52,174 nt of DNA from Tieghemiomyces parasiticus (GCA_027575765.1 JANBPT010000234.1:1-52174); one strand, 5' to 3'. Numbered from the stretch's first letter, positions 33,977 through 45,399 are shown. Program-made: numbers and translations. Notes: generated by a model from the sequence alone, not told the origin.

Positions 33977-36516
33977 GATGTAGATGTGGTATTGGCTAGG
34001 TAACAATGGCAATGGGGAGGATAGAATAGCTACGCCGTGATATCTACAGGGTGATCGAGTGGCGATATAGGAGATAAAGAGCTATGTAAGGGCAAAATAT
34101 ATCTATAAAGGATTCACGGGATTTAGTATCGCCCGGGCAGTTATGCTGCTCGAGTGGCAAATCACAGTGTGGGCGTAGGATTAAGGCTCTTAGGGACACG
34201 GGTGAATATAATGCTATGGAATACAAGTGAGATGGTTAGCGAACCGCATGCAGAGGGGCGGTGCTGTCAGGTAAGCAAATGACGAGGACAATACTTTCTA
34301 GGCGTTGGCACGCCCACCCGATCATTTTATATTCCGGCTTTAATTCACAACCACTAAAACCATGTGCCGAGTCGCTGGCAACCCCCCGCCCTTGCCTTCC
34401 CCTTCTTCACGATTTGGCAGTGGTTATTTTAGCCACAGGGCAAGGACGCGAGGGCCGTTGGGAACGGGGAGGGATGGCATAGTACACCTCGCCTATGATC
34501 CCGACTGCCGACGTTGGACTGCGAATTCGCCATTTTGCTGTAGACTACCATACAAACCGGAAGGCAGACCACTGTAAGCAGCTGCGCCGTAGAGCTACGG
34601 TAGCCAAAGAATGCACAGCAACAGACACCGGTTCCACAACGAGCGCCACTAGGAATTCTGATTACTCGCCAGTTATTTATAGGGGCTGGCCATGGCCTTC
34701 CGCCCTTCAGTTAGAGCCACGAGGCACGGGCCGATTGTGGAATGAGACGGCCAGCTACTGCGTCCAGGCTTCCTAACCTGGCCCCTCGACATTTCATCGT
34801 GGCGTTAAAATGAGTAGGGGGGCGAGGGCACACACGAGGGGTTGTTGCTCCTTTCCCTCGCTAGACGGGTGGCCGATCGGCGGCCTAGCCTGTGCCAGCA
34901 GGCAATAAAAACTATGTGGCTGGCTAGCCACGGTTACACGGTGAGGCGTTGACTGCAATGACTTAACGTAATTCGATTCGACACTGCTTTTTACCTTTAA
35001 AGTAATGGCCACGATAGCTGACCACGGCGGCACGCGACCTTGTTACCTTGGGTAATAGCTGATCGGTCGGTCGCAGCAAGAGGTGGCGTACGAAGCTGGG
35101 TGGGTGGGGATACCACTGTGACTGCGAGCATGGCTGTTCACTTGTCAACAATCAAAAGCCACCACCACTAGCGGGCGCAGGCTGGAGAGGGACTACCTGT
35201 GGGGCGGGCATCGTTTCGCTGCCCGTAGCGAACTCGTCCTCTACCCGATATATGCATGATGGTGGGCAATGGAAATCCAGTCTGGTAGTAAAGTATGCTA
35301 GTCTAGATGGTGTACATTGAGTCGGTGGTAAAGGAGAATGGTCGAAACGAACTGGCCAAGTTAGGACTAACCATACCAATGGGAAGGCGCGTGTGGCGCT
35401 CTTACGTAGCACCGAGATCAGCCACCGGCACCAACAGTCGCCACCCGTTTGACCCGATTGTGATATAGCACATATTTTAAGTGATGGAGCCTATAACAAC
35501 GTGCGCGGGTGTGGATTGGCTTTTGATGCAAGTGGGGAGGGGGAAGTCTTGGAACTCTACAGCTGCAGCACCGAGTGCATTACGAACGACTGTGGGCCGC
35601 AACTTTTCACGCGTGAAAGACATTAGCTGAACGGTCACACCAGTGAACCCTCCCCCTCACCCTGTTGCGCACTAATCCATCGCAGTCATACCATGTAAAA
35701 TGGAATTCGTGACTTAGTATTATCACTTACCAACCTTCACCAGAGTGGAAACCTCTAAGCACGTGTCCTATGGCACCTTGCAGAGTTCTGGGGCTTTCAA
35801 TTTGCCACAGTGCCGTATTATGTGGCATGCAGGGATGAGCCCTGCCACATTCCGACCCCACTGGGCAATCCAGACCCAACGGTGCGACCCGCTGCGAGGC
35901 AGACTCTATCCCGATGCCAGGGTATAGCACGGACCCACGATATCAGCCACCCAAGACTGATCTCCGTCCTTCTCCCTTTCATATTAACCAACATGTTTTT
36001 GGGGTCGAGATCCGTCCATATTCTATTTTCTTTCTACCTACGAATCCAACCTCTTTCTTTAGCCGTTATTCAATATATACTCAGGCTCCTACAACCCAAC
36101 CATAGGTAACTTGCACTGAAACCTTTTTTTTTGGCATGTCCAGGCGTCGAGGTGGTTGCTAGAGCAGATTTGTGATGGAGATAAAAGGCCAATAGGGATC
36201 GATAAGTGGATAGATACCACAGAATGCCGATGAATACGGATAATAGGGCTGATGGTAGGTGAGCAAAGCCGATGTGGGAGGACACGGTGCGGTCAGGTCG
36301 GTACCTGAGGCTCACCTGGTCTGGTAAATGGATATTTTAACAGACCACCGGTATGGCATAGGTATCATGGACGTATATAAGCCCCTTAATAATGCCGTGG
36401 TCACCAGTGGGCATAATCGGGCGGCCAAGCCGATTGGCATGGAATTCCTCTTCGTGAAGGGGCGCAGGAAGCCGCACTTGGCGGGAGAATCCCCGGCGGC
36501 GAACGTAGGGTCGTCG

Positions 36517-36611
36517 GGTTTTCACTGGCCCAAGTCGAATAAGTCACCGGGGTCGCCGTACTCGACGCCCATCACGAGCGATTCGCGAACGGCCGCGGTA
36601 TAGGCAGCCTA
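36517..36611 (-). other. Exon-like coding island without partner exons
   Basis: On the minus strand, an AG acceptor-like end (GCTTAG) is followed by an open frame reading AAYTAAVRESLVMGVEYGDP then GDLFDLGQ and a TGA stop near 36517. The codons are GC-ending like those of real genes in this window, unlike the surrounding sequence. No upstream exon with a start was found, so it may be a gene relic, part of an unrecognised gene, or chance. Confidence 0.25.
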
Positions 36612-38326
36612 AGCGTTCAAGTGCCAATGGATGACGATACGAGTACGCATATTGTGGTAGCCGGTGAAACTGTGGCTGTGGTTCGGCCGCATGACAACCA
36701 CCCACCCGTACACGCCTAAGCCCTCGCTAAGTCATCTGTAGCATGATGCGCGGCAAACGGTCGGCCATTGGATGTATTGCTGAGTGCGTCACCCCATAGC
36801 CAGGGTGACAGTCGCCAGATACAGGATAAGTAGGGTTAAGTTGGAGTAATAAAGTCAGGTTGGGTACATGACGAAGCGTGAAGGGGGGTATGAAAGGTGA
36901 ATACTGGCCAAAGCACCGTAAAAATATACCCCCAGACTACCGATAGCTAGGGAACGGAGTTCAATATAGGCGGGGGTTCAGAAGTGCGCAGTCCGGGACC
37001 GCCTGCAAAGGGTGGCGGCCAGAGAAATAGAGCTTAGGGCTGCCGTCGTTACAGTACTAGGCAGTAACCGATATTTAAAAGGATACCTACCATGGTAAGC
37101 ATAATACTGGAGAATCGAGCCTGAGGTGACACTGGGAGACATGCACCACCCTCTTGGATGTAATGAAATATTAAGAGAGGGGACCTGATCAGACTCGGCA
37201 ACAGAGTGGAGACTTTCTGATCTACAATGGAGCGTCCCCCTGATCTCCGCACGCGGTGGCGGCTTTCATCGAACACTGCTGTGTACAGATGGCATCGGGT
37301 TGCCACCTGACGCCTCTTCAAGATACATTTCGTCGGGCAACGACTCTAAAAAACCCGGTACTGTGTGCGGGGAAGACTGCCGCCAGAGTTGAACCGTCTG
37401 CCCAAGTACGTAGGTCATGGCAGCGTCTCCGGGTCCGTTGTTGTTGGCAATAGTCTCCTGCGCTCATGAGTGAGTGGTACATATGCCAGAGGGGTGCACA
37501 TAATCCAAGCGAGGGAGGTCGTTACGCCGGTAAACCATTATTGCCGTCGGAGCGGGCTGGGAATGATTTGGGTGGGGATCCAGACTATCAAGGAATCGCC
37601 CCCCTCGAACGCCCCATACAAAGGGCAGGCGTAGCGCTTCCTTACACCGTAATATCGTTCAATGACACCCCTCTTCCTACGCAGACGCATGACTGGCGCG
37701 CGCGCGCCGTGGGGCCAATGATCCTGAGACTCTGTGAATTGATGGTTTACGAGAACTTAGTGACCGGTACCTACCACTGTGACTATGCATGCCCCAATCG
37801 GCCCCGCTCCGCTCACGGACCGTGGCGCACCGGATTGTGAAGTGCCGCTCTATAGTCCCTGCCAGCGGCCATTTACACTGTGCCACTACTACGCACAATA
37901 TAACGTTGATAACGGGACCATCCGCGTGCCATATGAATCACCGAGAGTATTCCGCTCCCAGGTCATTTCCGCTACACGATCAAGACGTAGGAGTTGGGGA
38001 GGTGCCTCCCAAAGCAGTATAGTTATTTACGTCCTACTCCTCCTAAATCTAAAGTGCTGGTCTCCGGAATCTGACACCTGGCGTGGTTTCCGAAGCGGGT
38101 GGCCAGACCGTAATTGTGACTCGCCCACACACCCCTTGCTCGCCGTGGGAGGACCGACGGAGGGCCACCACCCAGAATCGAGGGGGTGGGGACAGGGGCG
38201 ACAGCTCCCCATCTGGGGAGACGGCGATTAGTCAGCTCGAGTGTAAGGGTGTGGAAAAGATAAGATCAATGGCCAGGACTTCGGCCAAAGGCAGCAAGAT
38301 GCTGTAGAAAATGACAATTTTAAGCT

Positions 38327-38766
38327 TCAGTGCCTAACTGCCCTCCCTCTCCGACTTTTCCTTGACGTGTACCTAGAGTCTAGGGCCTGTGGCTGCAAGC
38401 AGAGGGGGGGCTGTAGGCGGCGGAGGAGCAGTGCAACATCGGCTACAGGGGGGGGGGAGTGATGCGCCTTCCGCATATCAGTACACTCAACCCAACTGCC
38501 ATTAGGCAGGTGGGACTGAAGCGAGTTAAAGACCACAGCGAGGGGAAGGACCAGACATGGCGGTAGCGGTGATGGCCAGAAGCGGGTAAAATGGCCAGTT
38601 TTGAGGTGGGCATAGCTGAGCCGGCGGATCAGATAGGCCGGGAGAGCAGTCTGACGAATGAATGACTTAATCCCCTCCCCCCACGTCACGAATTGGGCGC
38701 CGGATAGGAGCTTGACTTGTCGCACGTCGTCGTCGTTGTCGCCATCGAGCTGAAACCAACCGCGCC
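38327..38766 (-). pseudogene. Possible remnant of a Copia-type Gag-like sequence
   Basis: An open minus-strand frame encodes FQLDGDNDDD followed by VKLLSGAQFVTWGEGIKSFI. The pattern of a conserved L-S-G-x-x-F-x-T-W then a basic helix is reminiscent of the N terminus of Copia Gag proteins. The similarity is short and then becomes low-complexity. No protease, integrase, reverse transcriptase or LTR was found nearby, so the call is weak. Confidence 0.2.
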
Positions 38767-39082
38767 ACCATACGCCCGCATTACGCGGCCCTAGTGCTCC
38801 CCTCCCCCCACCTTCCCTCCACTACTCTACGGGTGTCAGGGCTCCCCCCTCCCCAAGCTTCACACCCTCTCACTGCCTCGCTGACAAACCCATCTCACCA
38901 CCCCCTCCTACTAAACACTGGCCTGCCTACCCATAACTCTTAAAAAACCGGTCCCTCCCACGTCCTCCTACCTAAATACTCAGTAGCCAGTTCATTTCGT
39001 TTCGACATCTCTATTCTGCTATCGACCGCATAGCCCATTCTTCTGTCCAACGCGCCCAACCATCTCGCTGTCCATTCCTGCC

Positions 39083-40898
39083 ATGTCCCAGGTGCAGACC
39101 CATACCGATAACCCGGCCAAACAGGCCGCAAGCACCGTCATAGTGGGTAAGTAGCCGTCACAGCAGTCACCTTAGAGCTGCGCATGGCCTCGATGCTACT
39201 GGGTGCGACGCTGGTTAGGGTTTGAGGTCGTGTAACCCCGAGGGGGGGTATACCTGTCGTCACGCCCTCGCCCCAGACTGAGGTCGAATTAATAGCCAGA
39301 ACCTGCCACAGCACCGCTCACCACCACCGACACCGCTGTAACTACCCCCCTCCTTTTTCCATCGTTTCCACTCCTATTCAACCATAGTGATCGGCGCGTC
39401 CGGCGACTTGGCCAAGAAAAAGACATTTCCTGCCCTCTTTGGCCTATTCCGCAATGGGTTCCTGCCCAAACGTCTGCGCATCATTGGGTATGCCCGCAGC
39501 AAGATGGACAAGGAGGCCTTCCGCGAGCGCATCACATCCGAGAAGTTCAAGAACGCACCTCAAGACAAGCTCAAGCAGTTCCTTGACATCTGCGAGTACG
39601 TGAGCGGCCAGTACGACAGCGAGAGCGACTTTGGCCAGCTCCGTGAGACTATCGAAGGACACGAGAAAGACTTTCTGGCCGAGGCCAAGCAGAACAAGCT
39701 TGACAACCAGGACCGCGTGCGCGTCTTCTACATGGCCACCCCACCCGGAGTGTTTGTACCCGTGGCCAAGAGCATTAAGGCCGGTGCGTACGACACGGAA
39801 GCTCAGAACCGCCTAGTCATCGAGAAGCCCTTTGGCCGCGACCTGGCCTCGTCCCGCGAGTTCTCGCACGAGTTCACCCGGCTCTTCCGCGAGGATGAGA
39901 TATACCGCATCGATCACTACCTTGGTAAGGAGATGGTCAAGAACATGCCCGTCATTCGCTTTGGCAACATCTTCTTTGAGGCCATTTGGAACCACAGCTA
40001 CATTGATAACGTGCAGATCACCTTCAAGGAGGCGTTCGGCACCCAGGGCCGTGGCGGCTACTTTGATGAGTACGGTGTGATCCGTGACGTGATGCAGAAC
40101 CATATGGTGCAGATGCTGTGCGTCATGGCGATGGAGAAGCCTAAGTCGCTCAGCGCCGACGACGTGCGCTCCGCTAAGGCCGACCTGCTGCGCTGCATCC
40201 CACCCGTCAAGATGGAGGACGTGCTGCTGGGCCAATACACGGCCAGCCGTGACGGCAAGGAGCCAGGCTATACGGACGATCCGACCGTGCCCGAAGGCTC
40301 GCGTGCCGCCACCTACGCGAGCATGGTACTCTTCATCAACAACCAGCGCTGGCAGGGCGTGCCCATCATCATGAAGGCCGGCAAGGCCATGGACGAGGCC
40401 AAGGTTGAGGTGCGCGTGCAGTTCAAGGACGTGCCCAACGGGCTGTTCCCCAACCTGGCCCGCAACGAGCTGATTGCGCGGGTAGGCCCTACCGAAGCCA
40501 TCTACCTCAAGTTCAACAACAAGCGTCCCGGCCTGGTCAACCAGCCCGAGGTGTCGGAGCTAGACCTGTCGTATCGCCGCCGCTATTCGGACGTGTACAT
40601 TCCCGAGGCCTACGAGGCCCTGCTTCTTGAGGTGCTCAGTGGTGACCAGAGCCACTTTATCCGTGGCGACGAGCTGGACGCGGCCTGGGAGATTTTCACC
40701 CCCATTCTGCACCAGATTGAACGCGAAAAGATCCAGCCCAAACCTTACGAGTACAATAGCCGCGGGCCCGAGGGCGCTGACGAGTTTTTGCAAAAGTACG
40801 GCTACAAGCGCCACGGCGACTACGACTGGCCTTCCGACCTGGGCCGTCCCGTGTCGGAGGTGGCCAAAGAGTACGTTGAGAAGAAGCTCCAGGACTAA
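39083..40898 (+). CDS. ZWF1: Glucose-6-phosphate 1-dehydrogenase
   Basis: Two exons, 39083-39146 and 39388-40898, encode 524 residues. The first exon carries the start (CCATGTCC) and the 241-bp intron has a GTAAGT donor. The split Val codon rejoins TVIVVIGASGDLAKKK, the NADP-binding fingerprint, so the longer exon alone lacks its true N terminus. RIDHYLGKE (195-203) is the substrate-binding and catalytic signature. Length fits the family (about 500-520). The enzyme oxidises glucose-6-phosphate to 6-phosphogluconolactone in the cytosol and is the first, NADPH-producing step of the oxidative pentose phosphate pathway. NADPH of this kind is the electron donor for the oxidases encoded upstream, although a link from gene position alone would be speculative. 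Confidence 0.98.
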
Positions 40899-41955
40899 TG
40901 TGGAGGATGTCTCTTGTCGAGCGACACGCTTAGCTCGCCCCTTCTTAAGGGAATGCATTGTGCCGCCCGCTTGCTGCTGTTTTAGTGTGCATCCCAAGTT
41001 TTATTATTTATTTTTTGGCAGGGCGGCCCCGTTCCTCTCAATTTGGAGGCTCGAAAAAGAAATTTTATGTATAAACAAACATTATCTGTCATTACTGGGA
41101 ACAGCAGGTATGTCGGGCAAATGATGTGGAGAGGGTTTGTACCCGGAAAAACGGTGTGTGGTGGGTAAAGGTGTGAGTGCAGCCGGGGAGAGAGAGGGAG
41201 GGGGAAAGTCCTGCGGCAGTGCGGACCACGCACGAGCGGGAACGGGGGGCAGAATAGATCTAGAATTCAATACGGAAGACGGATGAGCCAAACTATGCAG
41301 ACTAAAATAATTGCCACAACCGGAAGAACGCGGGAGGCCTGACGAGGGCGGTTCGGAAGGCTTGCCTGCTGGCCCCAGGTCAACTGCTTTGCTGCTTTTT
41401 TGGGCCACACGGGCCCGCACGGAGACGCTCGTGAATGGCGCGCCAGGTAGAGGGGAGGAGAGATGGTGACGGTAGAGGGCGGTGCATCATTCCCATTATA
41501 GTATGTGGCAGCCGGCGAGGATGGTAACGAAGAGGGGCCAGGTGTCCTAACGACGAAGACGGTCTGTGTAACCTGGGCACGGACGAGGGGAGGAGACCGG
41601 TGCCACGCCCAGCGTCTACTAACTCTACTGCAGGTACCCGCAGGCGGGGCATGGGCAAGGGCGAGCAGCTGCCTCTGCCATGCGGCCGGGGAGATGCCGC
41701 CCGAGCGTAAGCCTAGCAATTATAAAACGGCGACCGTTTCCACCGTGTATGGCCATCCGCCTATTGTCTCGCCCATACGAGTGCGCCCTACACCCGTCCA
41801 CTCCCCGCGTCGATTGCTGTGCTATAATTGACCTTTTGCTCGGTATCCACCACTCGCCCCATTGATATATCGGATACTTCCAGGATTCAATCCACCATCC
41901 CCGTCCAGCCAAATCACGTCGCTTCCTCTCTACCGCCCTCTTTATTATCTACCAA
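40899..41955. other. Intergenic region, glucose-6-phosphate dehydrogenase to thioredoxin-like gene
   Basis: About 1.06 kb. The left end is AT-rich (TTTATTATTTATTTT around 40999-41014) and probably contains the dehydrogenase 3' end. No gene or RNA was accepted. A TATA element lies near the right end. Confidence 0.6.
41721..41727 (+). promoter_or_regulatory. Putative TATA box of the first thioredoxin-like gene
   Basis: TATAAAA, 235 bp before the ATG at 41956. Spacing is similar to other TATA-like elements in this window. Confidence 0.35.
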
Positions 41956-42345
41956 ATGCGCTTCACCCGAGGAACGCTGTTCGGCCTGGCCTTGCTGGCC
42001 GCCCTATCTGGAGCCCGGGCCGGCCCCACCCCCGCTCCCGCACGGAAGGTCACACTGTTTTACTCACACGAATGTCCGCGGTGTAAACAATTGCTACCAG
42101 TGTACGCCGCCTTTATCAAGGAAAACCTGAATGCGAAGGTAAAGTGGGACGGTTTCGACTGCAAGAACAAGAAGGTGGCGGGGGCCGCGGAGAGCACGAC
42201 CAAGCAGGAATGTCAGGACCAGAGTATTACCACGTACCCCACCCTCATCGTCAAGGATAACGACAAGGTGACGGAGAGGTATGAGTGTGTTGAGGGCGAG
42301 GAGAAAATGACAGCCAAGCTTCATAGCCTGGCTTTGAGCGGCTAG
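41956..42345 (+). CDS. Small secreted thioredoxin-fold protein with CPRC active site
   Basis: Single exon, 129 residues. Residues 1-22 (MRFTRGTLFGLALLAALSGA onward) form a signal peptide. The rest is one thioredoxin-like domain: strand KVTLFYSHE, active-site CPRC at 40-43, and the cis-proline loop TYPT with Pro95. Further cysteines at 69, 86 and 111 could form a structural disulphide. The usual Trp before the first active-site Cys is replaced by Glu, so it is not a classic thioredoxin or PDI; glutaredoxin-like or other redox roles in the secretory pathway or outside the cell are possible. No ER-retention signal is present. Another secreted thioredoxin-fold gene follows 1.1 kb downstream. Confidence 0.78.
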   Translation: MRFTRGTLFGLALLAALSGARAGPTPAPARKVTLFYSHECPRCKQLLPVYAAFIKENLNAKVKWDGFDCKNKKVAGAAESTTKQECQDQSITTYPTLIVKDNDKVTERYECVEGEEKMTAKLHSLALSG

Positions 42346-43467
42346 GCGGTTGGCTTGTAAATCAACGTATAACCAGGTTGAAAATGGGCACATCCTCCCT
42401 CCTCCCCACATTATCACCCTCTCCCTATTACCGACCGTCCTCGCGTACGTAGTAATTAGTTAAGTGGCTTTCTTTAACCACGTTTTTGTATGTAACCACC
42501 CGGCAGCTCGGGGTTGCCAATAAATGTACATAACATCAACACCTTCTTTGCGATGCCAGGCGCGCGTGTGTGTCGCTCGCCCCATCGTGTGGCTGAGAGC
42601 GGTGGCATCACTGACACGATGGTCGTGGGGACCTTCATTGTTCTCTGGGTATGAGGGGACTGGTTAAGTGAGGCGCCAGAGGTGAAAGGCCTAGAAAGGA
42701 GGCTTCGAATAGAGGCGGGTCAGCCATCACCTCCCTCGTCGACGCAGACCTTTTTTGGCGGCCCAGGTACAGGCGCTGGCCCGGATATGGAAGGCCATGT
42801 GGGTGCACTCAGGCGGAAAAGAAGGCGGCGAACATCAGCCAAGTCTGTAGTCGGGATCTTCAACGGGAAGGCGGTAGATTGGAAACCCCTACTACCCTGT
42901 CGCCACCGTCACCTGCTTTCGTATGGGGCCAAGAGGTGGAGCGCTCCCGCCTCCCTTGGGGGATTGCACGCCCGAGCACAGCTGATTCGACCTGAAGGAA
43001 GAAAAAGATTGGACATCCCTGCACTGACTAGTCCAGACGAGGGGGAGAAGCGGCCGGGGTTGCCGATCACCGCGCGTCGCACTCACGCCGATTGCAGCCA
43101 CCACCCCATTTGCTCGGGGCGAGCTGTGTCTTCCACTCGTCTCCGCCCATGGCCCTTCTAGTCCACTTATAACCTGCACCCCGACCCCTATTGTCTGGTC
43201 GTATGCCACATCTTTTCGTCTGCCCAACGCGTTAATACTGCTTTAGCCGTACTATTCAGACCTTCTACCGGCGTCGTCTGCCCTAATTCGCCCTGTCCCG
43301 ACATCTCCTCCCCCCCGGCACCACCGCTTAACCACCTATACTCTTCCTTCACCCGGTTGCTCGTTTGGTGTACCCCCCGCCGCCGTTCCAGGTACTATTT
43401 TTTGTGTAGCCACTCCCTCTCCCGCCAGCATTCCGTAGCCTATTGGTACGACCCTGCCATCGTCACC
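42346..43467. other. Intergenic region between the two thioredoxin-like genes
   Basis: About 1.1 kb with no supported gene. AATAAA at 42519-42524 fits the 3' end of the first gene. TATAA at 43168-43172 and a C/T-rich leader from about 43260 fit the promoter of the second. Confidence 0.6.
42519..42524 (+). terminator. Putative polyadenylation signal of the first thioredoxin-like gene
   Basis: AATAAA, 174 bp after the stop codon. Confidence 0.4.
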
Positions 43468-43914
43468 ATGAAACTGTCGACTTTTAGCTCGCTCTTGCTC
43501 GCCACCGTGGCCGCTACGCTCCCGCTGGCGACTACCCGGCCGCAGGACAGCAGCGATCCCGAAGCGCCTTTCCGCTCGGCCTACAGCCAGGTCCTCGACC
43601 CGGCCACGTTCGACGATAGCGTGCTCGCCTCGACGGCCTCCCCCATTGTGGTCCTCCACTACGCCCAGTGGTGCAGTATCAGCAAACGGTTCGCTCCGAT
43701 CTGGGTGCAGGCTACCGGTGACCTACAGCCCGACGGCCTCAAGTTCTACCAGATTGACTGCCAGCCAGACCGCAACGGCGAGTTCAGCAAGTACTGCTCG
43801 GACCACAGTGTTGATGGCTTTCCCACCGTCAGGAAGTACCGCCAAGGCCAGGCCCCGGTCGAGTACCTCGGCCAGAGCGCCTACGACGAGTTTGTGAGCT
43901 GGGTGATGGAATAG
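43468..43914 (+). CDS. Small secreted thioredoxin/PDI-like protein with single-cysteine active site
   Basis: Single exon, 148 residues from the ATG at 43468; the frame is open upstream, but the signal peptide MKLSTFSSLLLATVAATLPL fixes the start. The body is a PDI-type thioredoxin domain: LDPATFDDSVLAS, strand IVVLHYAQW, then C69-S-I-S72-K where PDI has CGHCK, strand FYQIDC, and GFPT with cis-Pro119. The second active-site cysteine is a serine, so dithiol oxidation by the usual mechanism is not expected; a chaperone, mixed-disulphide or structural role is possible. There is no KDEL-like tail (it ends WVME), so it is probably secreted or lost from the ER. It follows another secreted thioredoxin-fold gene in the same orientation, but the two are not close in sequence. 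Confidence 0.8.
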   Translation: MKLSTFSSLLLATVAATLPLATTRPQDSSDPEAPFRSAYSQVLDPATFDDSVLASTASPIVVLHYAQWCSISKRFAPIWVQATGDLQPDGLKFYQIDCQPDRNGEFSKYCSDHSVDGFPTVRKYRQGQAPVEYLGQSAYDEFVSWVME

Positions 43915-44379
43915 CCGTGATACGGCTACGGCGTATTCCAGCTTGTCCTCAATGCCCTTAGTTACGAGCCGTGCCGCTTCTTTTCGATCAGCCGGCCCGG
44001 AATGGGCCACGCATTTCGAAGGGTGCGAGCCCATTCCCCCCCTTCCATCCGATATCTCCTGGTCACTTAATTAGGCCCAGTTTTTGCCCTCTATATCATG
44101 CTGAGTCCCCACACCCTTTTTTCATGCCCCTAACGTATCCAACCCCCTCCTCCACATGCTGCCCTACCCAATAAACGTTAGTCTTTTACTTGTACTCTTT
44201 CCGTAAATTGAAAACGCACCTGCTGCCGGTCTAGCACCCAGCATCTGTCGCGACCTGCTTCACTGTGCCCCGGCCAAGCTTGCCGCCGAAAGTACCGCCT
44301 GCAGCCAGGATCCTCGGCCTACTGGGCTACACATTGGCCAGCGGGTTGTAGTTGGCTCTTTGATGGCTTATAACCACCA
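43915..44379. other. Convergent intergenic region, thioredoxin-like gene and hydrolase gene
   Basis: About 465 bp with no gene. AATAAA at 44170-44175 may end the thioredoxin-like transcript. Confidence 0.65.
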
Positions 44380-45399
44380 TCATATACCAATAACGTCCGC
44401 CCCACTGAACTGCCGATCCAGGACCGCATTGAAGCGGCGTGTCTGTTCCAGAGGTAAAACGTGCCCCGACCCGGGAAACACCAGCGTCGGCGCGCGGAGG
44501 TGAGAGGCTAGCAACAGCGAATCAGCGCAGGGGATCATGCGGTCGTCGGTGCCCGTAAGAATCAGGCAGCGGACGCGCGGGTGGTCGCGTAAGGGCTGCA
44601 GTTGCTCCGCCGACGCCCAGTGCCGCAGCGACGCCGAAAGCTGCGCGAGGAACCCGTTAAAGGTCTGGAGCCGCGTAAAGCGGCCGCGGTCCAGCCCGCC
44701 CTCACGAATAAAGTCCAGGTTGGTGCGCACCCGGCCAGCCAGCTGCGGGTGGCCTTCCAGTTCCTTACACGGCTGGTCCAGCCAAAACGTGGGGAACATC
44801 AGCCCTTGCGCTAGCCGTAGCTTCTCTTTGGGATCCTGGGTGATCATCAGGCGGACAAAGTGGCAGGAGGTAGACAGGGGAAAGCAGCGGCGGCCTGGGG
44901 TGGTGCTGACGAAGGTGAGGCTTGCAAACCGCCCGAGGTCGCCCTCGACCGCCATTTCTTGGGCCACCATGCCACCGAGGCTGACCCCGACCACATGCAC
45001 GTCGGCCGTCCACCCGACATGGTCGAGGAGGCCCAGGACGTCGTGGGCCATAGTTTTAGTGGTGTATAGTCCCGATGGGGTATCAGACCACCCGGCCCCG
45101 CGACTATCCAGGACCAGCACTTGGTACCCGGGCTGCGAAGCAAAATAGCGGATCTGATTTTCCCAGCCCACTAGGCCCATGCCGAACCCGCCGATGAACA
45201 CCACGCGTCGGGGCCCACGCCCGTGGAGTTCGTAGTAGATGCGGAACGCTTCCGTCCCTTCGTTGGGGCCGGCCGGGACTGTGAAGTAGGCCTGGCGGAC
45301 AAGGGTGTCAATGAGGAGTACCTGGGGCAGGTTGGCCAGCAAGGGTTCCGCCTCGACGGTACCGTCGACCGACGGTCGGTCGAGCCGTGGGGGCTCCAT
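44380..45399 (-). CDS. Alpha/beta-hydrolase fold protein
   Basis: Single exon of 339 residues from the ATG at 45399; the frame extends upstream but without another ATG. The fold is complete: the strand VVFIGGFGMG supplies the oxyanion region, DSRGAGWSDTP follows, nucleophile Ser140 sits in GVSLGG, Asp285 in LTGTDD, and His313 in GSGHVLPLEQ. The order and spacing fit the general alpha/beta hydrolase family (esterases, lipases, epoxide hydrolases, haloperoxidase-like). No signal peptide or membrane helix is seen, so it is probably cytosolic or mitochondrial. The substrate cannot be told from sequence. The gene is divergent to PEX1 with a gap of about 660 bp; a peroxisomal link would be speculation, as the C terminus (VIGI) is not a PTS1. 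Confidence 0.9.
   Translation of the reverse strand: MEPPRLDRPSVDGTVEAEPLLANLPQVLLIDTLVRQAYFTVPAGPNEGTEAFRIYYELHGRGPRRVVFIGGFGMGLVGWENQIRYFASQPGYQVLVLDSRGAGWSDTPSGLYTTKTMAHDVLGLLDHVGWTADVHVVGVSLGGMVAQEMAVEGDLGRFASLTFVSTTPGRRCFPLSTSCHFVRLMITQDPKEKLRLAQGLMFPTFWLDQPCKELEGHPQLAGRVRTNLDFIREGGLDRGRFTRLQTFNGFLAQLSASLRHWASAEQLQPLRDHPRVRCLILTGTDDRMIPCADSLLLASHLRAPTLVFPGSGHVLPLEQTRRFNAVLDRQFSGADVIGI

Larger units (their letters stand above)
33977..39082. other. Long intergenic region, SOD-like gene to glucose-6-phosphate dehydrogenase
   Basis: About 5.1 kb without a confident gene. It contains an exon-like GC-rich island (36503-36611, minus strand) and an open frame with weak Gag-like resemblance (about 38327-38766, minus), listed separately. 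The rest holds short open frames without family resemblance. A C/T-rich leader precedes the dehydrogenase gene from about 38780. Confidence 0.55.

Noticed and set aside
41195..41240. GGAAAGTCCTGCGG-like sequence resembling the RNase P RNA conserved region I
   Set aside because: No matching downstream conserved region with the expected pairing was found, and the surrounding purine-rich sequence makes a chance match likely.
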